This document shows positions 33,056-42,613 of a stretch of DNA of 64,000 nucleotides, piece by piece. Source of the DNA: JABDJZ01 sp047619685 (GTDB lineage: Bacteria > Bacteroidota > Rhodothermia > Rhodothermales > UBA10348); the NCBI GenBank assembly GCA_047619685.1, contig JBLHLC010000001.1, positions 186,001 to 250,000 on the forward strand, read 5' to 3'. The translations under genes were made by a program, and so were the position numbers. The notes under the pieces were generated by a model. It was given only the letters and a program-made list of their open reading frames with translations, had not been told where the DNA came from and did no database searches. Position 1 is the first letter of the stretch, and the number at the start of each line of letters is the position of its first letter.

Positions 33056-34411
33056 TTATGAAGTAACACGGTCTAGAACAGCCGCCAGTTTCTTCGACAG
33101 ATAAACGCGGTCATGTTGGCTCAGGAATTCGGCGGACGGACTGGGCAGCAGATCCTCCCGCCAGAGGTCGACGATGGTCTGTAGAGCCCGGTCTATCTCC
33201 TCGGGCCGGTCTGGATGGGCCAGCCAAGAGGCTCCGTAGGCCTTCAGGTCCCGGGCCGCCGCACCCTGAGGCACAAGGCCAAGAATGGGTTTGCCAGCGC
33301 CTGCGTAGGCGTACAATTTGCCCGTAGAGATCTGGTTCTGGCCGGGCCCGGCCCCGACGGTGAGCCAGGCTACGTCCGCCTGAGAGACCATCTTCATTGC
33401 TTCTCTGTGCGTGGCGTACGGCAGTACGTGCACTACGTCGCGAAGGCCGAGTCGGATAATTGTGTCCCGGCCGACCTGAGGGAACAGGCCCACGAAGGTG
33501 GCTCTGAAGTGCGGTCGCAGTCGAGGCTGTTCAGCCAGGAGCCTCGCCAGCCCCTCCAGAAATGGCACCGGAGTCTGCTTGTCATAAAACACGCCGGCGT
33601 AGAGCAGCTCCAGGCTCCTGGGCGATGTCTTCCCATTGGTGACACTCTTGACGCCATCAGCCGGCCGAGGACTTCCAGTGGCTTCGTAGTCTTCCGGGTC
33701 AAAGCCTTGGGGGATAACGACATGAGGTGCCGCACCGCGCGAGCGTTGGCTCTCCGAGATGGCGGAATTGATACACACAATAGCCTCGGCAGAATGCGAG
33801 GCATAGGATTCCATCCGTCGGTGAAGCCACTTATGGAACGCGGTCGGGTAGTGGTGACGGGGGTTTCCCACCCAGTCATCCCGATAATCCAGTACCAACG
33901 GCAGCCTGTGTTTCCGGGCCAGTCTGGCCGCGATCAGGTGACCCGAATAGGGCGGAGCCGTGGAGAGGATTGCGTCGAATTGCCCTGCCCTGATGAGTCT
34001 TGAGCCGGCCCGAAGTGCGAAGGGAAGCCAGCCGATCTTGTTGTCCGGGACGAATAGCCACTGGCTGAGGCTTGACAAGGCCTGGCGCTTCTGCTCATCG
34101 GGCAGCGCCACCGACTTCTTGGAGCCGAACAGCCGGGTCGGATCCCATGAACGGGTGCGATGGACCGGAATGCCCCGTTCTTCCAACTCCTGCAGAAGCT
34201 GCTGATCGAATGCGAAGTACCCCCCTGGCTCGACCGTGAGCACAACAGGGTCCCAGCCGTGATCCGGGAGGTATTTGACAAACTTGGCTGTCCGCTGCAC
34301 GCCGCTGAGTCCCATCGGCGGGAAATAGTACGCTACAACCAGCACGCGCTGGCGCCGTGGAGCCGTCTCAGTCAAAGAAACGGCCGATGAAGCGCGCGAA
34401 CCCGTACTCAT
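33056..34411 (-). CDS. Glycosyltransferase (GT4-like, GT-B fold)
   Basis: A 451-residue protein with a GT-B architecture. The N-terminal strand and loop RVLVVAYYFPPMGLSGVQRTAKFVKYL is typical of capsule/LPS glycosyltransferases in Bacteroidota-like bacteria. The middle has HLIAARLARKHRLPLVLDYRDDWVGNP. The C-terminal donor-binding half has GLRDVVHVLPYATHREAMKMVSQADVAWL and a TGKLYAYAGAGKPILGLVP loop, with the usual E-x7-E replaced by Gly-Lys-Leu. It likely adds a sugar to a surface polysaccharide. ATGA overlap with the nitroreductase gene. Confidence 0.85.
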   Translation of the reverse strand: MSTGSRASSAVSLTETAPRRQRVLVVAYYFPPMGLSGVQRTAKFVKYLPDHGWDPVVLTVEPGGYFAFDQQLLQELEERGIPVHRTRSWDPTRLFGSKKSVALPDEQKRQALSSLSQWLFVPDNKIGWLPFALRAGSRLIRAGQFDAILSTAPPYSGHLIAARLARKHRLPLVLDYRDDWVGNPRHHYPTAFHKWLHRRMESYASHSAEAIVCINSAISESQRSRGAAPHVVIPQGFDPEDYEATGSPRPADGVKSVTNGKTSPRSLELLYAGVFYDKQTPVPFLEGLARLLAEQPRLRPHFRATFVGLFPQVGRDTIIRLGLRDVVHVLPYATHREAMKMVSQADVAWLTVGAGPGQNQISTGKLYAYAGAGKPILGLVPQGAAARDLKAYGASWLAHPDRPEEIDRALQTIVDLWREDLLPSPSAEFLSQHDRVYLSKKLAAVLDRVTS

Positions 34412-35079
34412 TTCACCGTGGCAATTTCCTGGACGGTCTTTCGACTGATATCGGGGACGCGAGCACTCTCATCGGCATGGCCCACGACCAGAACAAGGAA
34501 TGCCTGCTCCTGCTTGGGCCGCCCCAGGATCTCCGAAAGGAATCCCATCGGACTCGGTGTGTGCGTTAGCGTTGAGAGGCCGGCCGCATGCAGCCCTGCG
34601 ATCAGCATGCCCGTAGCGATGCCGACTGACTCCTGGACGTAGTAGTTCTTTCGACGGGAGCCGTCCTCGGTAACGCCGTACCGTTCGGCGAAAATGACTA
34701 TGAGTGCCGCGGCGGTTTCCAGAAAGGGTTTCTCCGCGTCTGTGCCCAGCGGCGCCAGGGCTTCGAGCCAGTCATCGGGGGCCCGCCCGCTGTAAAAAGC
34801 CTTCTCCTCCTCCTCTGCTTTCTCTCTGATCTGGCGTCTCACATCGGGGTCCTGGACAACAACAAAGTGCCAGGGCTGCCTGTGCGCGCCGCTTGGCGCG
34901 GTCCCTGCGCCCCGAATGCACTCCAGCAGGACTTCGGTATCAACCGGCCGGCTCGAATAGTCTCGAACCGTCCGCCTGCCATCCAGCATTTGGCGAAACG
35001 CCTTGGCGCGCGAAAGTCTCTCCTCCTCCGAGCACTGATCAGGGTGCCTGAAAGGAACGGTCCGCAACGAATCACTCAT
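34408..35079 (-). CDS. Nitroreductase family flavoprotein
   Basis: A 223-residue FMN enzyme. The N-terminal RRTVRDYSSRPVDTEVLLECIRGAGTAPSGAHRQPWHFVVVQD is the classic FMN-binding start, and the C-terminal part has AGLSTLTHTPSPMGFLSEILGRP. The match to halogenated-phenol/iodotyrosine deiodinase-like members, and to nitroreductases that reduce quinones and nitro compounds, is general only. NAD(P)H is the likely donor. It sits 8 bp downstream of the M24 peptidase gene and overlaps the glycosyltransferase gene by 4 bp. Confidence 0.9.
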   Translation of the reverse strand: MSDSLRTVPFRHPDQCSEEERLSRAKAFRQMLDGRRTVRDYSSRPVDTEVLLECIRGAGTAPSGAHRQPWHFVVVQDPDVRRQIREKAEEEEKAFYSGRAPDDWLEALAPLGTDAEKPFLETAAALIVIFAERYGVTEDGSRRKNYYVQESVGIATGMLIAGLHAAGLSTLTHTPSPMGFLSEILGRPKQEQAFLVLVVGHADESARVPDISRKTVQEIATVK

Positions 35080-35087
35080 TCTGGTGC

Positions 35088-36185
35088 CTATAAAATGACA
35101 AGGTCATGCGCCAGGTTCGTCAGGGTATCGGAACCTCCTGGCCGGAGAACCACGATGTCTTCAATTCTCACCCCAAACTCCCCGTCAAGGTAGATGCCGG
35201 GCTCCAGCGTGATCGCAGCGGCTTCCGGTAACACAGCGGTTGACCGGTAGGAGACGGCTGGCGCTTCGTGAATCTCAAGACCGACGCCGTGGCCCAGGCT
35301 GTGGGAGAAACGGCCCTCGTAACCGCCGGCCGTGATCACGTCTCGCGCTGCGGCGTCAAGGTCGCACGATCTCATTCCGCTGCGAGCCGCCTCATGAGCG
35401 GTCTGCAGGGCCTCTCGGACCAGGTTGAACACGGACAGGAATCTGGCGCTTGGTTTGCCGAAGGAGACCATGCGGGTCATGTCGCTGGCATATCCTTCGA
35501 CGAAGCCCCCCATGTCAATAAGGATGGGATCACCGTTCCGCAACGCTCGCGGGCCCGGCCTCCCGTGCGGGAGTGCCGCATTGGGGCCAAACGAGACGAT
35601 GGGGTCAAATGACATCCGTTCCGCCCCTCCCTGAAGGTGTCGAAAGACGAGCTCTGCAGCGAGGTCCTTCTCCGTCATGCCCTCCTTTATGGCAGGCAGG
35701 ACGTCGTTGAACACGTTTTCGGTGAGCCGCTGCGCGGTCGTAATCGCCTGAATCTCGCCCTCGTCCTTCGTGGCTCGGAGGCTTTCGAGCAGTCCAGCCT
35801 TTTGGGACCAACGGATCTCCGGGCCATGTTTGGTCAATTCGTCAAACTGGGCCAGGGTCAGTACGTCCGGCTGAACGCGAACCGTCTCTTCCGCCGCAAG
35901 GAGTTCACGCACCGCAAACCCAAGTTGCCCCCCTTCAGGCACGTGGACATCCGCGCCGCGCACCTCCCTGGAGGCCTGATGGCGATACCGGCCGTCGGTG
36001 ACGAAATCAGCGCGGCCCTCGCGCACTACCAAGACGGCGTTTGACCCGGAAAAACCCGTGGCCCAGCGAATATCTGGCAGCGAGGTAATCAGCAGAGCAT
36101 CGGCTCCGCTCAATTTGGACCGGAGCGAAGCCAGACGATCCAACCCGACGGTATTCGGTGGTTGGGAGGGTGCCGGTCCGCTCAC
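35088..36185 (-). CDS. M24 family Xaa-Pro aminopeptidase-like metallopeptidase
   Basis: A 365-residue pita-bread protein. The five metal ligands are present: Asp in LIDMGGFVEGY, Asp in ASDMTRM, His in SLGHGVGLEIHEAP, Glu in ITLEPGIY, and Glu in GVRIEDIVVL. The N-terminal creatinase-like domain (residues 12-135) includes IRWATGFSGSNAVLVV. It cleaves the N-terminal residue before a proline, or a dipeptide with C-terminal proline; which of PepP or PepQ is not decidable. Start ATG overlaps the stop of guaB by 4 bp. Confidence 0.92.
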   Translation of the reverse strand: MSGPAPSQPPNTVGLDRLASLRSKLSGADALLITSLPDIRWATGFSGSNAVLVVREGRADFVTDGRYRHQASREVRGADVHVPEGGQLGFAVRELLAAEETVRVQPDVLTLAQFDELTKHGPEIRWSQKAGLLESLRATKDEGEIQAITTAQRLTENVFNDVLPAIKEGMTEKDLAAELVFRHLQGGAERMSFDPIVSFGPNAALPHGRPGPRALRNGDPILIDMGGFVEGYASDMTRMVSFGKPSARFLSVFNLVREALQTAHEAARSGMRSCDLDAAARDVITAGGYEGRFSHSLGHGVGLEIHEAPAVSYRSTAVLPEAAAITLEPGIYLDGEFGVRIEDIVVLRPGGSDTLTNLAHDLVIL

Positions 36186-37690
36186 CGCCTGGAGGCGTAG
36201 TTGGGCGCCTCCTTCGTGATCTGGACGTTATGCGGATGACTTTCCGTCACGCCCGAGGCGGTGATCCTGATAAACTTGGCGTCGTCACGCAGTGCCGCAA
36301 TCGTCGGGCACCCGCAGTATCCCATTGCCGCGCGAAGACCTCCCATCATCTGATAGGTGACCTCGTGCAGTGTACCGGAGTACGGTACACGTCCTTCGAT
36401 CCCCTCAGGGACCAGTTTCTTTATGTCGTCCTCCACGTCCTGGAAGTACCGGTCTTTGCTACCGTCCTCCATTGCGCCAATGGATCCCATTCCGCGGTAA
36501 CTCTTGAACTTGCGACCCTCAAGGAGGATCGTCTCGCCAGGGCTCTCCTCGACCCGCGCGAAGAGTCCGCCGATCATGACGCATTCCGCGCCCGCTGCCA
36601 GGGCCTTCGGGATGTCGCCGGTTACCTTGATTCCGCCATCGGCGATAATGGGTATGTCTGCCGCTCTACCCACGGCGGCGCAATCCATGACCGCCGTCAG
36701 CTGTGGGACACCCACACCAGCTACGATGCGCGTCGTGCAAATGGATCCGGGTCCGATGCCCACCTTGACGGCGTCTGCGCCGGCTTCGATAAGGTCAGCG
36801 GTCCCGCGCGCGGTGGCCACGTTACCGGCAACAACATCAAGGTCCGGATAGGCGGCCTTGACCGCGCGTACGGCGGCGAGGACGCCCTCGGAATGGCCGT
36901 GTGCGGTGTCCAGGGTGATGAAGTCTACCTCGGCAGCCACAAGCGCGGCTACACGCTCCATGGTGTCCTTCGTGATCCCGACGGCAGCTCCGACGCGGAG
37001 GCGACCACGCTCATCCTTGCAGGCGTCCGGAAACTGCTTCTTTTTCTGGATGTCCTTGAAGGTGATCAGGCCCTTCAGGAGTCCCTTGTCATCGACTACC
37101 GGAAGCTTCTCGATCTTGTATTCCTGAAGAATCGCCTCGGCTTCCTTCAGTGTGGTCCCCTTCGGAGCGGTAATGAGAGGCGCCCGGGTCATAATGTCCT
37201 CAAGCCGCGCGGTACTGTCCGCCTGGAACCGCAGATCCCGGTTGGTCACAATGCCAACGAGCGTACCCTTGGCATCCACAATCGGAATGCCCCCAATGGA
37301 ATACCGCGCCATTTGAGCGCGAGCGTCTGCGACGGTCTGGTCAGGAGAATTGGTTATCGGATCGACAATCATGCCGCTCTCGGAGCGTTTCACGCGCCGC
37401 ACCTCGGACGCCTGCTGCTCGATGCTCATGTTCTTGTGCAGAACGCCGACGCCTCCTTCGCGCGCCAGGGCGATGGCAAGATTGGACTCGGTGACGGTGT
37501 CCATGGCCGCGGAGGCCAAGGGGATGTTGAGCCGGATCTTCCTTGTCAATCTGCTAGACGTCGAGACGTCGCGAGGCATGACCGAAGAGCGATCAGGGAT
37601 CAGCAGTACGTCGTCGTAGGTGAGTCCCTCCCCAACTATTTTCGATGTCATTATGGAAGCCGCCTTGTCCAAGAGATCGATTGGCTGCAT
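36182..37690 (-). CDS. guaB: IMP dehydrogenase
   Basis: A 502-residue enzyme, normal for the family. The N-terminal barrel strand has GLTYDDVLLIPDRSSVMP, the catalytic Cys loop is GPGSICTTRIVAGVGVPQL, and the flap region has RGMGSIGAMEDGSKDRYFQ. Two CBS domains lie at about residues 95-215 (IMTRAPLITAPKGTTLKEAEAILQ). It oxidises IMP to XMP with NAD+, the first step to GTP. Start ATG at 37690 follows the pseudouridine synthase stop by 4 bp. A long open frame on the opposite strand is an artefact of codon bias. Confidence 0.96.
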   Translation of the reverse strand: MQPIDLLDKAASIMTSKIVGEGLTYDDVLLIPDRSSVMPRDVSTSSRLTRKIRLNIPLASAAMDTVTESNLAIALAREGGVGVLHKNMSIEQQASEVRRVKRSESGMIVDPITNSPDQTVADARAQMARYSIGGIPIVDAKGTLVGIVTNRDLRFQADSTARLEDIMTRAPLITAPKGTTLKEAEAILQEYKIEKLPVVDDKGLLKGLITFKDIQKKKQFPDACKDERGRLRVGAAVGITKDTMERVAALVAAEVDFITLDTAHGHSEGVLAAVRAVKAAYPDLDVVAGNVATARGTADLIEAGADAVKVGIGPGSICTTRIVAGVGVPQLTAVMDCAAVGRAADIPIIADGGIKVTGDIPKALAAGAECVMIGGLFARVEESPGETILLEGRKFKSYRGMGSIGAMEDGSKDRYFQDVEDDIKKLVPEGIEGRVPYSGTLHEVTYQMMGGLRAAMGYCGCPTIAALRDDAKFIRITASGVTESHPHNVQITKEAPNYASRR

Positions 37691-37694
37691 TAGT

Positions 37695-38684
37695 CTAGAG
37701 CTTCATTTTGACGGCCCGATACAAGCGTCGGACTTCCTTTTCCGTGAGTTTGCGCCACTTTCCCTTCCGCACGCCTGCGGATGTCAGGCCGGCGTAGCGA
37801 ACCCTCTCCAATTCCTTTACGTCGTGTCCCAGGGCTTCAAACATGCGCCGTACAATCCGGTTGCGCCCCGAATGCATGGCGAGTCCGACTTCCTTCTTGT
37901 CTCCGGGCGTCAGGTAGGTGACCTGATCCGCTTTGGCAATCCCGTCTTCCAGTTCCAGACCGTCCACCAGTCGCTGTAACTCAGGTTCGCTGACGTTTCG
38001 GGTAGTGCGGACACGGTAGAGCTTCTCTACCTCGAAAGACGGATGCATGAGGCGATGAGCCAGATCTCCGTCGGAGGTCATCAGAAGGACACCGGTGGTC
38101 TCCCTATCCAGCCGACCTACGGGAAACAATGCACCCTTTTTGTCCTCGCTCAGGTCCACCAGGTCAATGACGGTTTTTCGCCCCTTCTCATCCGACTTGG
38201 TTGTGATGGTGTCCGAAGGCTTGTTGAGAAGCAGATACAGTCCTTCGACCGGCGTCACCTGTTTCCCGTTGACTTCCACCTTGTTGGTCGCATCCACCTT
38301 TGTCGAAAAGTCCATGACCACGGTCCCGTCCACCTTGACGAGGCCTGCTTTGATCATCTCATCCGCCTCACGTCTGGCGCAGACTCCCGCTCTGGCGATG
38401 AATCTGTTCAGCCTCATCGGGCCGTTTTCTGCGCCCGCTGGCGGGGCCGAACCGGCTGGTCTGCCGCCCCCAGCCGACTTCTGACCGGACTTTTCTCCGC
38501 TCCTCTCGTCGGTGCGTGGCTTACTGCGATACTTCCGTTTCCCGGGCGACGGCTTCTGGGCGTCAGCGTCAGCGCCCGCCTTGCCGTCCGATCCAGGCCT
38601 ACCAGAAGATCCAGGCCTACCGGAAGATGCGGGGCGAGAGCGGCCGGGAGGGCCTGACTTGGTGCGGGAATCAGGTCGTTTCAT
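37695..38684 (-). CDS. rRNA pseudouridine synthase (RsuA/RluB family)
   Basis: About 329 residues from ATG 38684; the frame extends upstream within scpB but that sequence is not protein-like for the family. The first ~90 residues are a low-complexity basic linker rich in Gly, Ser, Arg and Lys, with repeats such as RPGSSGRPGS. An S4 RNA-binding domain follows (MRLNRFIARAGVCARREADEMIKAGLVKVDG), then the catalytic domain with the Asp of GRLDRETTGVLLMTSDGD. It modifies a uridine in ribosomal RNA, most likely 23S as in RluB. It overlaps scpB by 14 bp, the common scpA-scpB-rluB arrangement. Confidence 0.93.
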   Translation of the reverse strand: MKRPDSRTKSGPPGRSRPASSGRPGSSGRPGSDGKAGADADAQKPSPGKRKYRSKPRTDERSGEKSGQKSAGGGRPAGSAPPAGAENGPMRLNRFIARAGVCARREADEMIKAGLVKVDGTVVMDFSTKVDATNKVEVNGKQVTPVEGLYLLLNKPSDTITTKSDEKGRKTVIDLVDLSEDKKGALFPVGRLDRETTGVLLMTSDGDLAHRLMHPSFEVEKLYRVRTTRNVSEPELQRLVDGLELEDGIAKADQVTYLTPGDKKEVGLAMHSGRNRIVRRMFEALGHDVKELERVRYAGLTSAGVRKGKWRKLTEKEVRRLYRAVKMKL

Positions 38685-39384
38685 TCTCAGATTCCGTGTC
38701 AGGGTTTTGGTCCAGTGGATCCAGTTCGGGTCTAGCCTCGACAAGCCCGTTCTTCATCATCAGCAGTGCGCGCTCCCTGTGGAATGCCGGATCATCCAGA
38801 ATGGTCTCTATTTCCCGCAGATTTGGGAGATCTTCGAGCGAATTCAGACCAAAGAGCTCCAGGAATCGGGAAGTCGTTCCGTACAGAAGTGGGCGCCCGA
38901 TCGAGTCAGAGCGGCCGACAACGTCGATAATGGACATCTCCATGAGTCGCCGAAGCGAATAATCGCAGTCCACGCCACGAACAAACTCCACCTCGGGCTT
39001 TGTGACAGGCTGGCGATAAGCGAGGATTGCCAGCGTCTCCAGGAGAGACCGGCTCAACCTTCGCTGGCTTTGTTGCTGAAAGAGCGCCTTGATGAAGGGC
39101 GCTACTTCCGGAATCGTGGCCATTCGAAAGCCGCCGCTCCAGGCCTCAATCCGCATTGGCCGGTCCTGCTCGCGGTACCGCTCATTCAGCGTATCGATGG
39201 CTTGGGAGACTTCGGACTCAGACGGCCTGTCCTGTCCCGCCACGTCTCCGAATATTTCGGCCATCCGATCGGCGGATACCGGAAGTTCGGCCGCAAAGAC
39301 AAGCGCCTCTACCACCTGCTCCAGCCGGTTACTGCCGGTCGCCCCCCAGGATGGGTCTTGGATATTGTCGATGTGTTCGCTCAC
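38671..39384 (-). CDS. scpB: Segregation and condensation protein B
   Basis: A 237-residue protein of tandem winged-helix type, with VEALVFAAELPVSADRMAEIFGD at the start and LLETLAILAYRQPVTKPEVEFVRGVDCDYSLRRLMEMSII in the middle, both characteristic of ScpB. ScpB binds ScpA to complete the SMC condensin that compacts and separates chromosomes. It overlaps scpA by 4 bp (ATGA), and its acidic C-terminal tail (DPLDQNPDTESENE) overlaps the next gene start. Confidence 0.95.
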   Translation of the reverse strand: MSEHIDNIQDPSWGATGSNRLEQVVEALVFAAELPVSADRMAEIFGDVAGQDRPSESEVSQAIDTLNERYREQDRPMRIEAWSGGFRMATIPEVAPFIKALFQQQSQRRLSRSLLETLAILAYRQPVTKPEVEFVRGVDCDYSLRRLMEMSIIDVVGRSDSIGRPLLYGTTSRFLELFGLNSLEDLPNLREIETILDDPAFHRERALLMMKNGLVEARPELDPLDQNPDTESENETT

Positions 39385-40124
39385 GGTTCTACCACCTCAC
39401 TCTGCGTCTGGCCTTCCGGAGCCGCCAGATAGAAATCGAGCGCCGAGCGCTCCACAAACAAACTCACCAGACCGTTGCGTACCATTTCGAGGACCGCAAG
39501 AAAGGTAGTGATGATGAAACCCCTGGGATGTCCCGTCACCAGTTCCACAAATGAGCGCCGCTTCCCGTCGGACAACGCGTGAACGAGATACTGCTGCTGG
39601 ACCTCCAGCGACCAGGCCTCCGCTTCGACCTCGTGGACGACCTCGACAGCATCGCTTTCGGTCAGAACCCGCCTTAACGCCTGCACGAGGTCAAAAATAC
39701 TTGCCTCTGCGATAGGTTCGTCGGCCTCTGTAAAAGCAGATTCGTTTTCCAGCGCCGTTCCCCGGGTGAACTGCTCCTGCCTGCGATCGTGTGCGTCGGA
39801 CAGCGCCTCCGACGCCTCTTTGAACCGGACGTACTCAAGAAGGCGTTCTACCAGTTCCCGCCTGGGGTCAATGGGCTCGCCTTCGTCGTCATAATCCTGG
39901 ATCGGGAGTAGCATGCGCGTCTTGATGTTTATCAAGAGTGCAGCCATGTAGAGGAAGTCCCCGACCCCATCCAGATCCACCTGGTCCAGAAGACGGACGT
40001 AGTCCAGAAACTCGTCGGCTATCGACGCAATGGGGATGTCGTAGATGTCCAGCTCATCCCTTCGGATGAAGAAGAGCAGCAGATCCAGCGGCCCTTCAAA
40101 TTGCTGGAGTCTGACGGAATACAT
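39381..40124 (-). CDS. scpA: Segregation and condensation protein A (kleisin)
   Basis: A 247-residue kleisin. The N-terminal motif FEGPLDLLLFFIRRDELDIYDIPIASIADEF is the hallmark of ScpA, followed by the MAALLINIKTRMLLP helix that binds the SMC neck. The C-terminal winged helix ends with GFIITTFLAVLEMVRNGLVSLF. It bridges the SMC heads and recruits ScpB. It is the first gene of the long minus-strand run; a 163-bp non-coding gap separates it from the epimerase gene. Confidence 0.95.
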   Translation of the reverse strand: MYSVRLQQFEGPLDLLLFFIRRDELDIYDIPIASIADEFLDYVRLLDQVDLDGVGDFLYMAALLINIKTRMLLPIQDYDDEGEPIDPRRELVERLLEYVRFKEASEALSDAHDRRQEQFTRGTALENESAFTEADEPIAEASIFDLVQALRRVLTESDAVEVVHEVEAEAWSLEVQQQYLVHALSDGKRRSFVELVTGHPRGFIITTFLAVLEMVRNGLVSLFVERSALDFYLAAPEGQTQSEVVEP

Positions 40125-40287
40125 CTAGGTGCCTGTTGGATAAGTGGAGTATGCCAGGCTACGAGCGCCGGAATGCCAGATGCAAGGCGTCCTGACGAGT
40201 AATGGCACCGCCATTGCGAGGACGGACAACGCAGCAGATGGTGTTCCGCCGCCGTAGAATGGTGTGGTCCACTTGTTCAACAGGCAT

Positions 40288-41226
40288 CTAGGCGTCGACC
40301 GCCTCCCGGCGTCTCCTGAACCACTCGAAGGTAGCCGCCAGACCCTCCTCGAGGGAGACAGTGGGGTTCCAACCAAGGTTGGCCTGGGTCTTTCCGTATG
40401 CGAGAACACTTCGCATCTGTTCGCCGGGCATCCCGGGACCATGAATCTCCGGGAGCGCCGGGTCAACCAGGTCGCGAAGGGTTCTCCAGAGCATGTTCAC
40501 GTCCGTTTCGACGCTGGTGCCGACGTTGAAAATGCCGGACCCGTCGTAATCGAGGGCGGCGAGGTTGGCCGCGACGACGTCCCGCACAAACACGTAGTCT
40601 CGCGTCTGAAGGCCATCGCCGTTGATTCTGGTGGGCTCACCGGCAAGCATGCGCTCCGCAAAAATGGCAACGACCCCGGCCTCTCCATGCGGATTCTGGC
40701 GTGGCCCATACACGTTGGCATAACGAAGGGCGACGTATTGCACGCCATACTGCTGCAGGTAGAAGTAGAGATACTTCTCGCTGGACAGCTTGGCTATGCC
40801 ATAGGGCGACAAAGGCTTAAGCGTATGCTCTTCATCCTGTGGCACATACTCCGGCTCCCCATAAATGGCCCCGCCGGTTGAAGCAAAAACAACCTTTTCC
40901 AGGCCATTCTGACGGCCAGCCTCCATGAGGTTGATCAGGCCGCCAATATTGATTTCGGAATCAAACCTGGGATCGGCGACGCTTTTGCGCACGTCCATCT
41001 GGGCGGCGTGATGGACCATGATCTCGAAACGATGCTCCGCGAAGAGAGCATGGATCTCGTCGGATCGGATGTCCAGGACGTGCAGCACGGCCCCGTCCGG
41101 CACGTTCTCCCTCTTTCCCGATGAGAGGTCGTCCAGGATATGGACCTCCCACCCTCTGGCAACCAGAGCGTCAGAAATGTGAGAGCCAATAAATCCGGCT
41201 CCACCGGTGACGAGTACACGCTTCAT
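40288..41226 (-). CDS. NAD-dependent sugar-nucleotide epimerase (UDP-glucose 4-epimerase-like)
   Basis: A 312-residue extended short-chain dehydrogenase. The Rossmann Gly motif is VTGGAGFIGSHI at residues 6-17, and the catalytic Tyr-x3-Lys is in SPYGIAKLSSEKY with the upstream Ser/Thr in FASTGGAIYGEP. The segment LRYANVYGPRQNPHGEAGVVAIF is the substrate-binding mark of the family. It interconverts a UDP-sugar, for example UDP-glucose and UDP-galactose, or epimerises a uronic acid derivative. It lies 13 bp downstream of the M16 protease gene. Confidence 0.92.
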   Translation of the reverse strand: MKRVLVTGGAGFIGSHISDALVARGWEVHILDDLSSGKRENVPDGAVLHVLDIRSDEIHALFAEHRFEIMVHHAAQMDVRKSVADPRFDSEINIGGLINLMEAGRQNGLEKVVFASTGGAIYGEPEYVPQDEEHTLKPLSPYGIAKLSSEKYLYFYLQQYGVQYVALRYANVYGPRQNPHGEAGVVAIFAERMLAGEPTRINGDGLQTRDYVFVRDVVAANLAALDYDGSGIFNVGTSVETDVNMLWRTLRDLVDPALPEIHGPGMPGEQMRSVLAYGKTQANLGWNPTVSLEEGLAATFEWFRRRREAVDA

Positions 41227-41238
41227 TAAACCGGAATA

Positions 41239-42537
41239 TCAGGCTGCCTTGGGCAACAGTGTGATAGTCGAAAAGTCATCTTTCCTGAACAACTCCTGGG
41301 CCACCATCAGGATTTCTTCCTTGGTCACGGCCTCCACCTGCTGGATTATCTCGTCCAGCGTGGTGTACTCGCCATAATAAAGCTCCTGGCGGCCCAGGCG
41401 CATCATACGAGAACCCATGCTCTCAAGACCGAGCATGATCGACCCCTTGACCTGGCTCTGGGCTTGTTTCAGCATTCTGTCGCTGACCGTTGTCTGGGCC
41501 ATCTTGTCCAGCTCACGAAAGATCAGTTTTTTGGCCCGCTCTACTTTTCCGGGGTCCGTGCCCATATAGACGCCGAATTCTCCGGTGTCGGTATACAGGT
41601 TGGTAAAGGAGTAGATGTTGTAGCAGTAGCCGTAGCGCTCCCGGATGTTCTGATTGAGCCGGCTCGACATCCCACCGCCCACGATGGTGTTGAGGACAGA
41701 AAGAGGGATTCTCCGGGGGTCAAAGACGTCGTACGCCCTTCTCCCCAATATGAGGTGAGCCTGCTGAATACTCTTGGCCTCGCTGATGTGGGTGGGCGTC
41801 GCTTCCTGGGCCCTGGAGCGCACGTTCTCGCTGGGGGCAGCCGCCACGTCCTGGAAGACTCTGTCCACCAGTTGGACAACACGGGCATGGCTGGCATTCC
41901 CGGCTACCGAAATGACAAGCCTGCCGGGGGTGTACTGCCTTGCGATGTAATCCAGAATCTGCGGACGGGTGAAGGCGCGAACCGTCTCCTCGAAGCCGAT
42001 GACAGGCCTCCCCATGGAATGATCAGGATAGAGCGCGGTCTCGAAACGATCAAAAATTACATCCTCCGGCGCATCCTCGTACATCCGCATCTCCTCGACC
42101 ACTACGTCTTTCTCCTTTCCCAGCTCTTTCTCCGGAATGCTGGGGCGCAGGACAAGATCACAGACGGTGTCGATGGCGCGGGCCAAATGTTCGTCCAGGG
42201 CGCGTGCGTAGAAGCAGGTATACTCTTTGGCAGTGAACGCATTCAGATACCCCCCAACGGATTCCATCCGCTGGGCAATCTGATGCATGCGCCGTTTTTC
42301 CGTGCCTTTGAACACCATGTGTTCAATAAAATGGCTGATCCCGCTCTCTGGAGCGGTCTCGTCCCGACTTCCGGTGTATATCCAAGCTCCGACAGAGATG
42401 GACCGAACCGACGGGATCCGCTCGGTGACCACTCGGACACCGTTGGCGAGAACTGTCTTTTGAAACTGGGGCAATTCCGTTGCGGGCACAGGCTTCGAGG
42501 TCAAGACCTGGAATGTAGGACTACGGGGATTAGGCAC
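41239..42537 (-). CDS. M16 family zinc peptidase
   Basis: Up to 446 residues if begun at ATG 42579, but that ATG lies inside a strong hairpin, so the GTG at 42537 or a later GTG/TTG is more likely. The inverted zinc motif is H-F-I-E-H in ISHFIEHMVFKGTEKR, with the distal Glu in VVEEMRMYED. The C-terminal half is the non-catalytic M16 domain with the typical GGGMSSRLNQNIRERYGYCY. Such cytoplasmic or periplasmic proteins degrade small peptides and are often named processing-peptidase-like. Position after pnp is conserved in related genomes. Start uncertain. Confidence 0.9.
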   Translation of the reverse strand: MPNPRSPTFQVLTSKPVPATELPQFQKTVLANGVRVVTERIPSVRSISVGAWIYTGSRDETAPESGISHFIEHMVFKGTEKRRMHQIAQRMESVGGYLNAFTAKEYTCFYARALDEHLARAIDTVCDLVLRPSIPEKELGKEKDVVVEEMRMYEDAPEDVIFDRFETALYPDHSMGRPVIGFEETVRAFTRPQILDYIARQYTPGRLVISVAGNASHARVVQLVDRVFQDVAAAPSENVRSRAQEATPTHISEAKSIQQAHLILGRRAYDVFDPRRIPLSVLNTIVGGGMSSRLNQNIRERYGYCYNIYSFTNLYTDTGEFGVYMGTDPGKVERAKKLIFRELDKMAQTTVSDRMLKQAQSQVKGSIMLGLESMGSRMMRLGRQELYYGEYTTLDEIIQQVEAVTKEEILMVAQELFRKDDFSTITLLPKAA

Positions 42538-42561
42538 TCTTCCCGGAGAACGGTATAAACC

Positions 42562-42592
42562 ACACGCCCGTCCATGCAATGGGCGGGCGTGT
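42562..42592. terminator. Strong 14-bp inverted repeat overlapping the M16 gene's first ATG
   Basis: ACACGCCCGTCCAT / ATGGGCGGGCGTGT (one T-G wobble) around a GCA loop. On the minus strand it is followed by GGTTTAT, a weak T-rich run. It may stop or pause transcription leaving pnp. Confidence 0.5.
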
Positions 42593-42613
42593 CGTAATAC
42601 TCAGTTGGGAGAG

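Noticed and set aside
36158..37693. 511-codon open frame on the plus strand opposite guaB
   Set aside because: Perfectly shadows a highly conserved IMP dehydrogenase; its translation has no family character and is a by-product of GC-rich codon bias.
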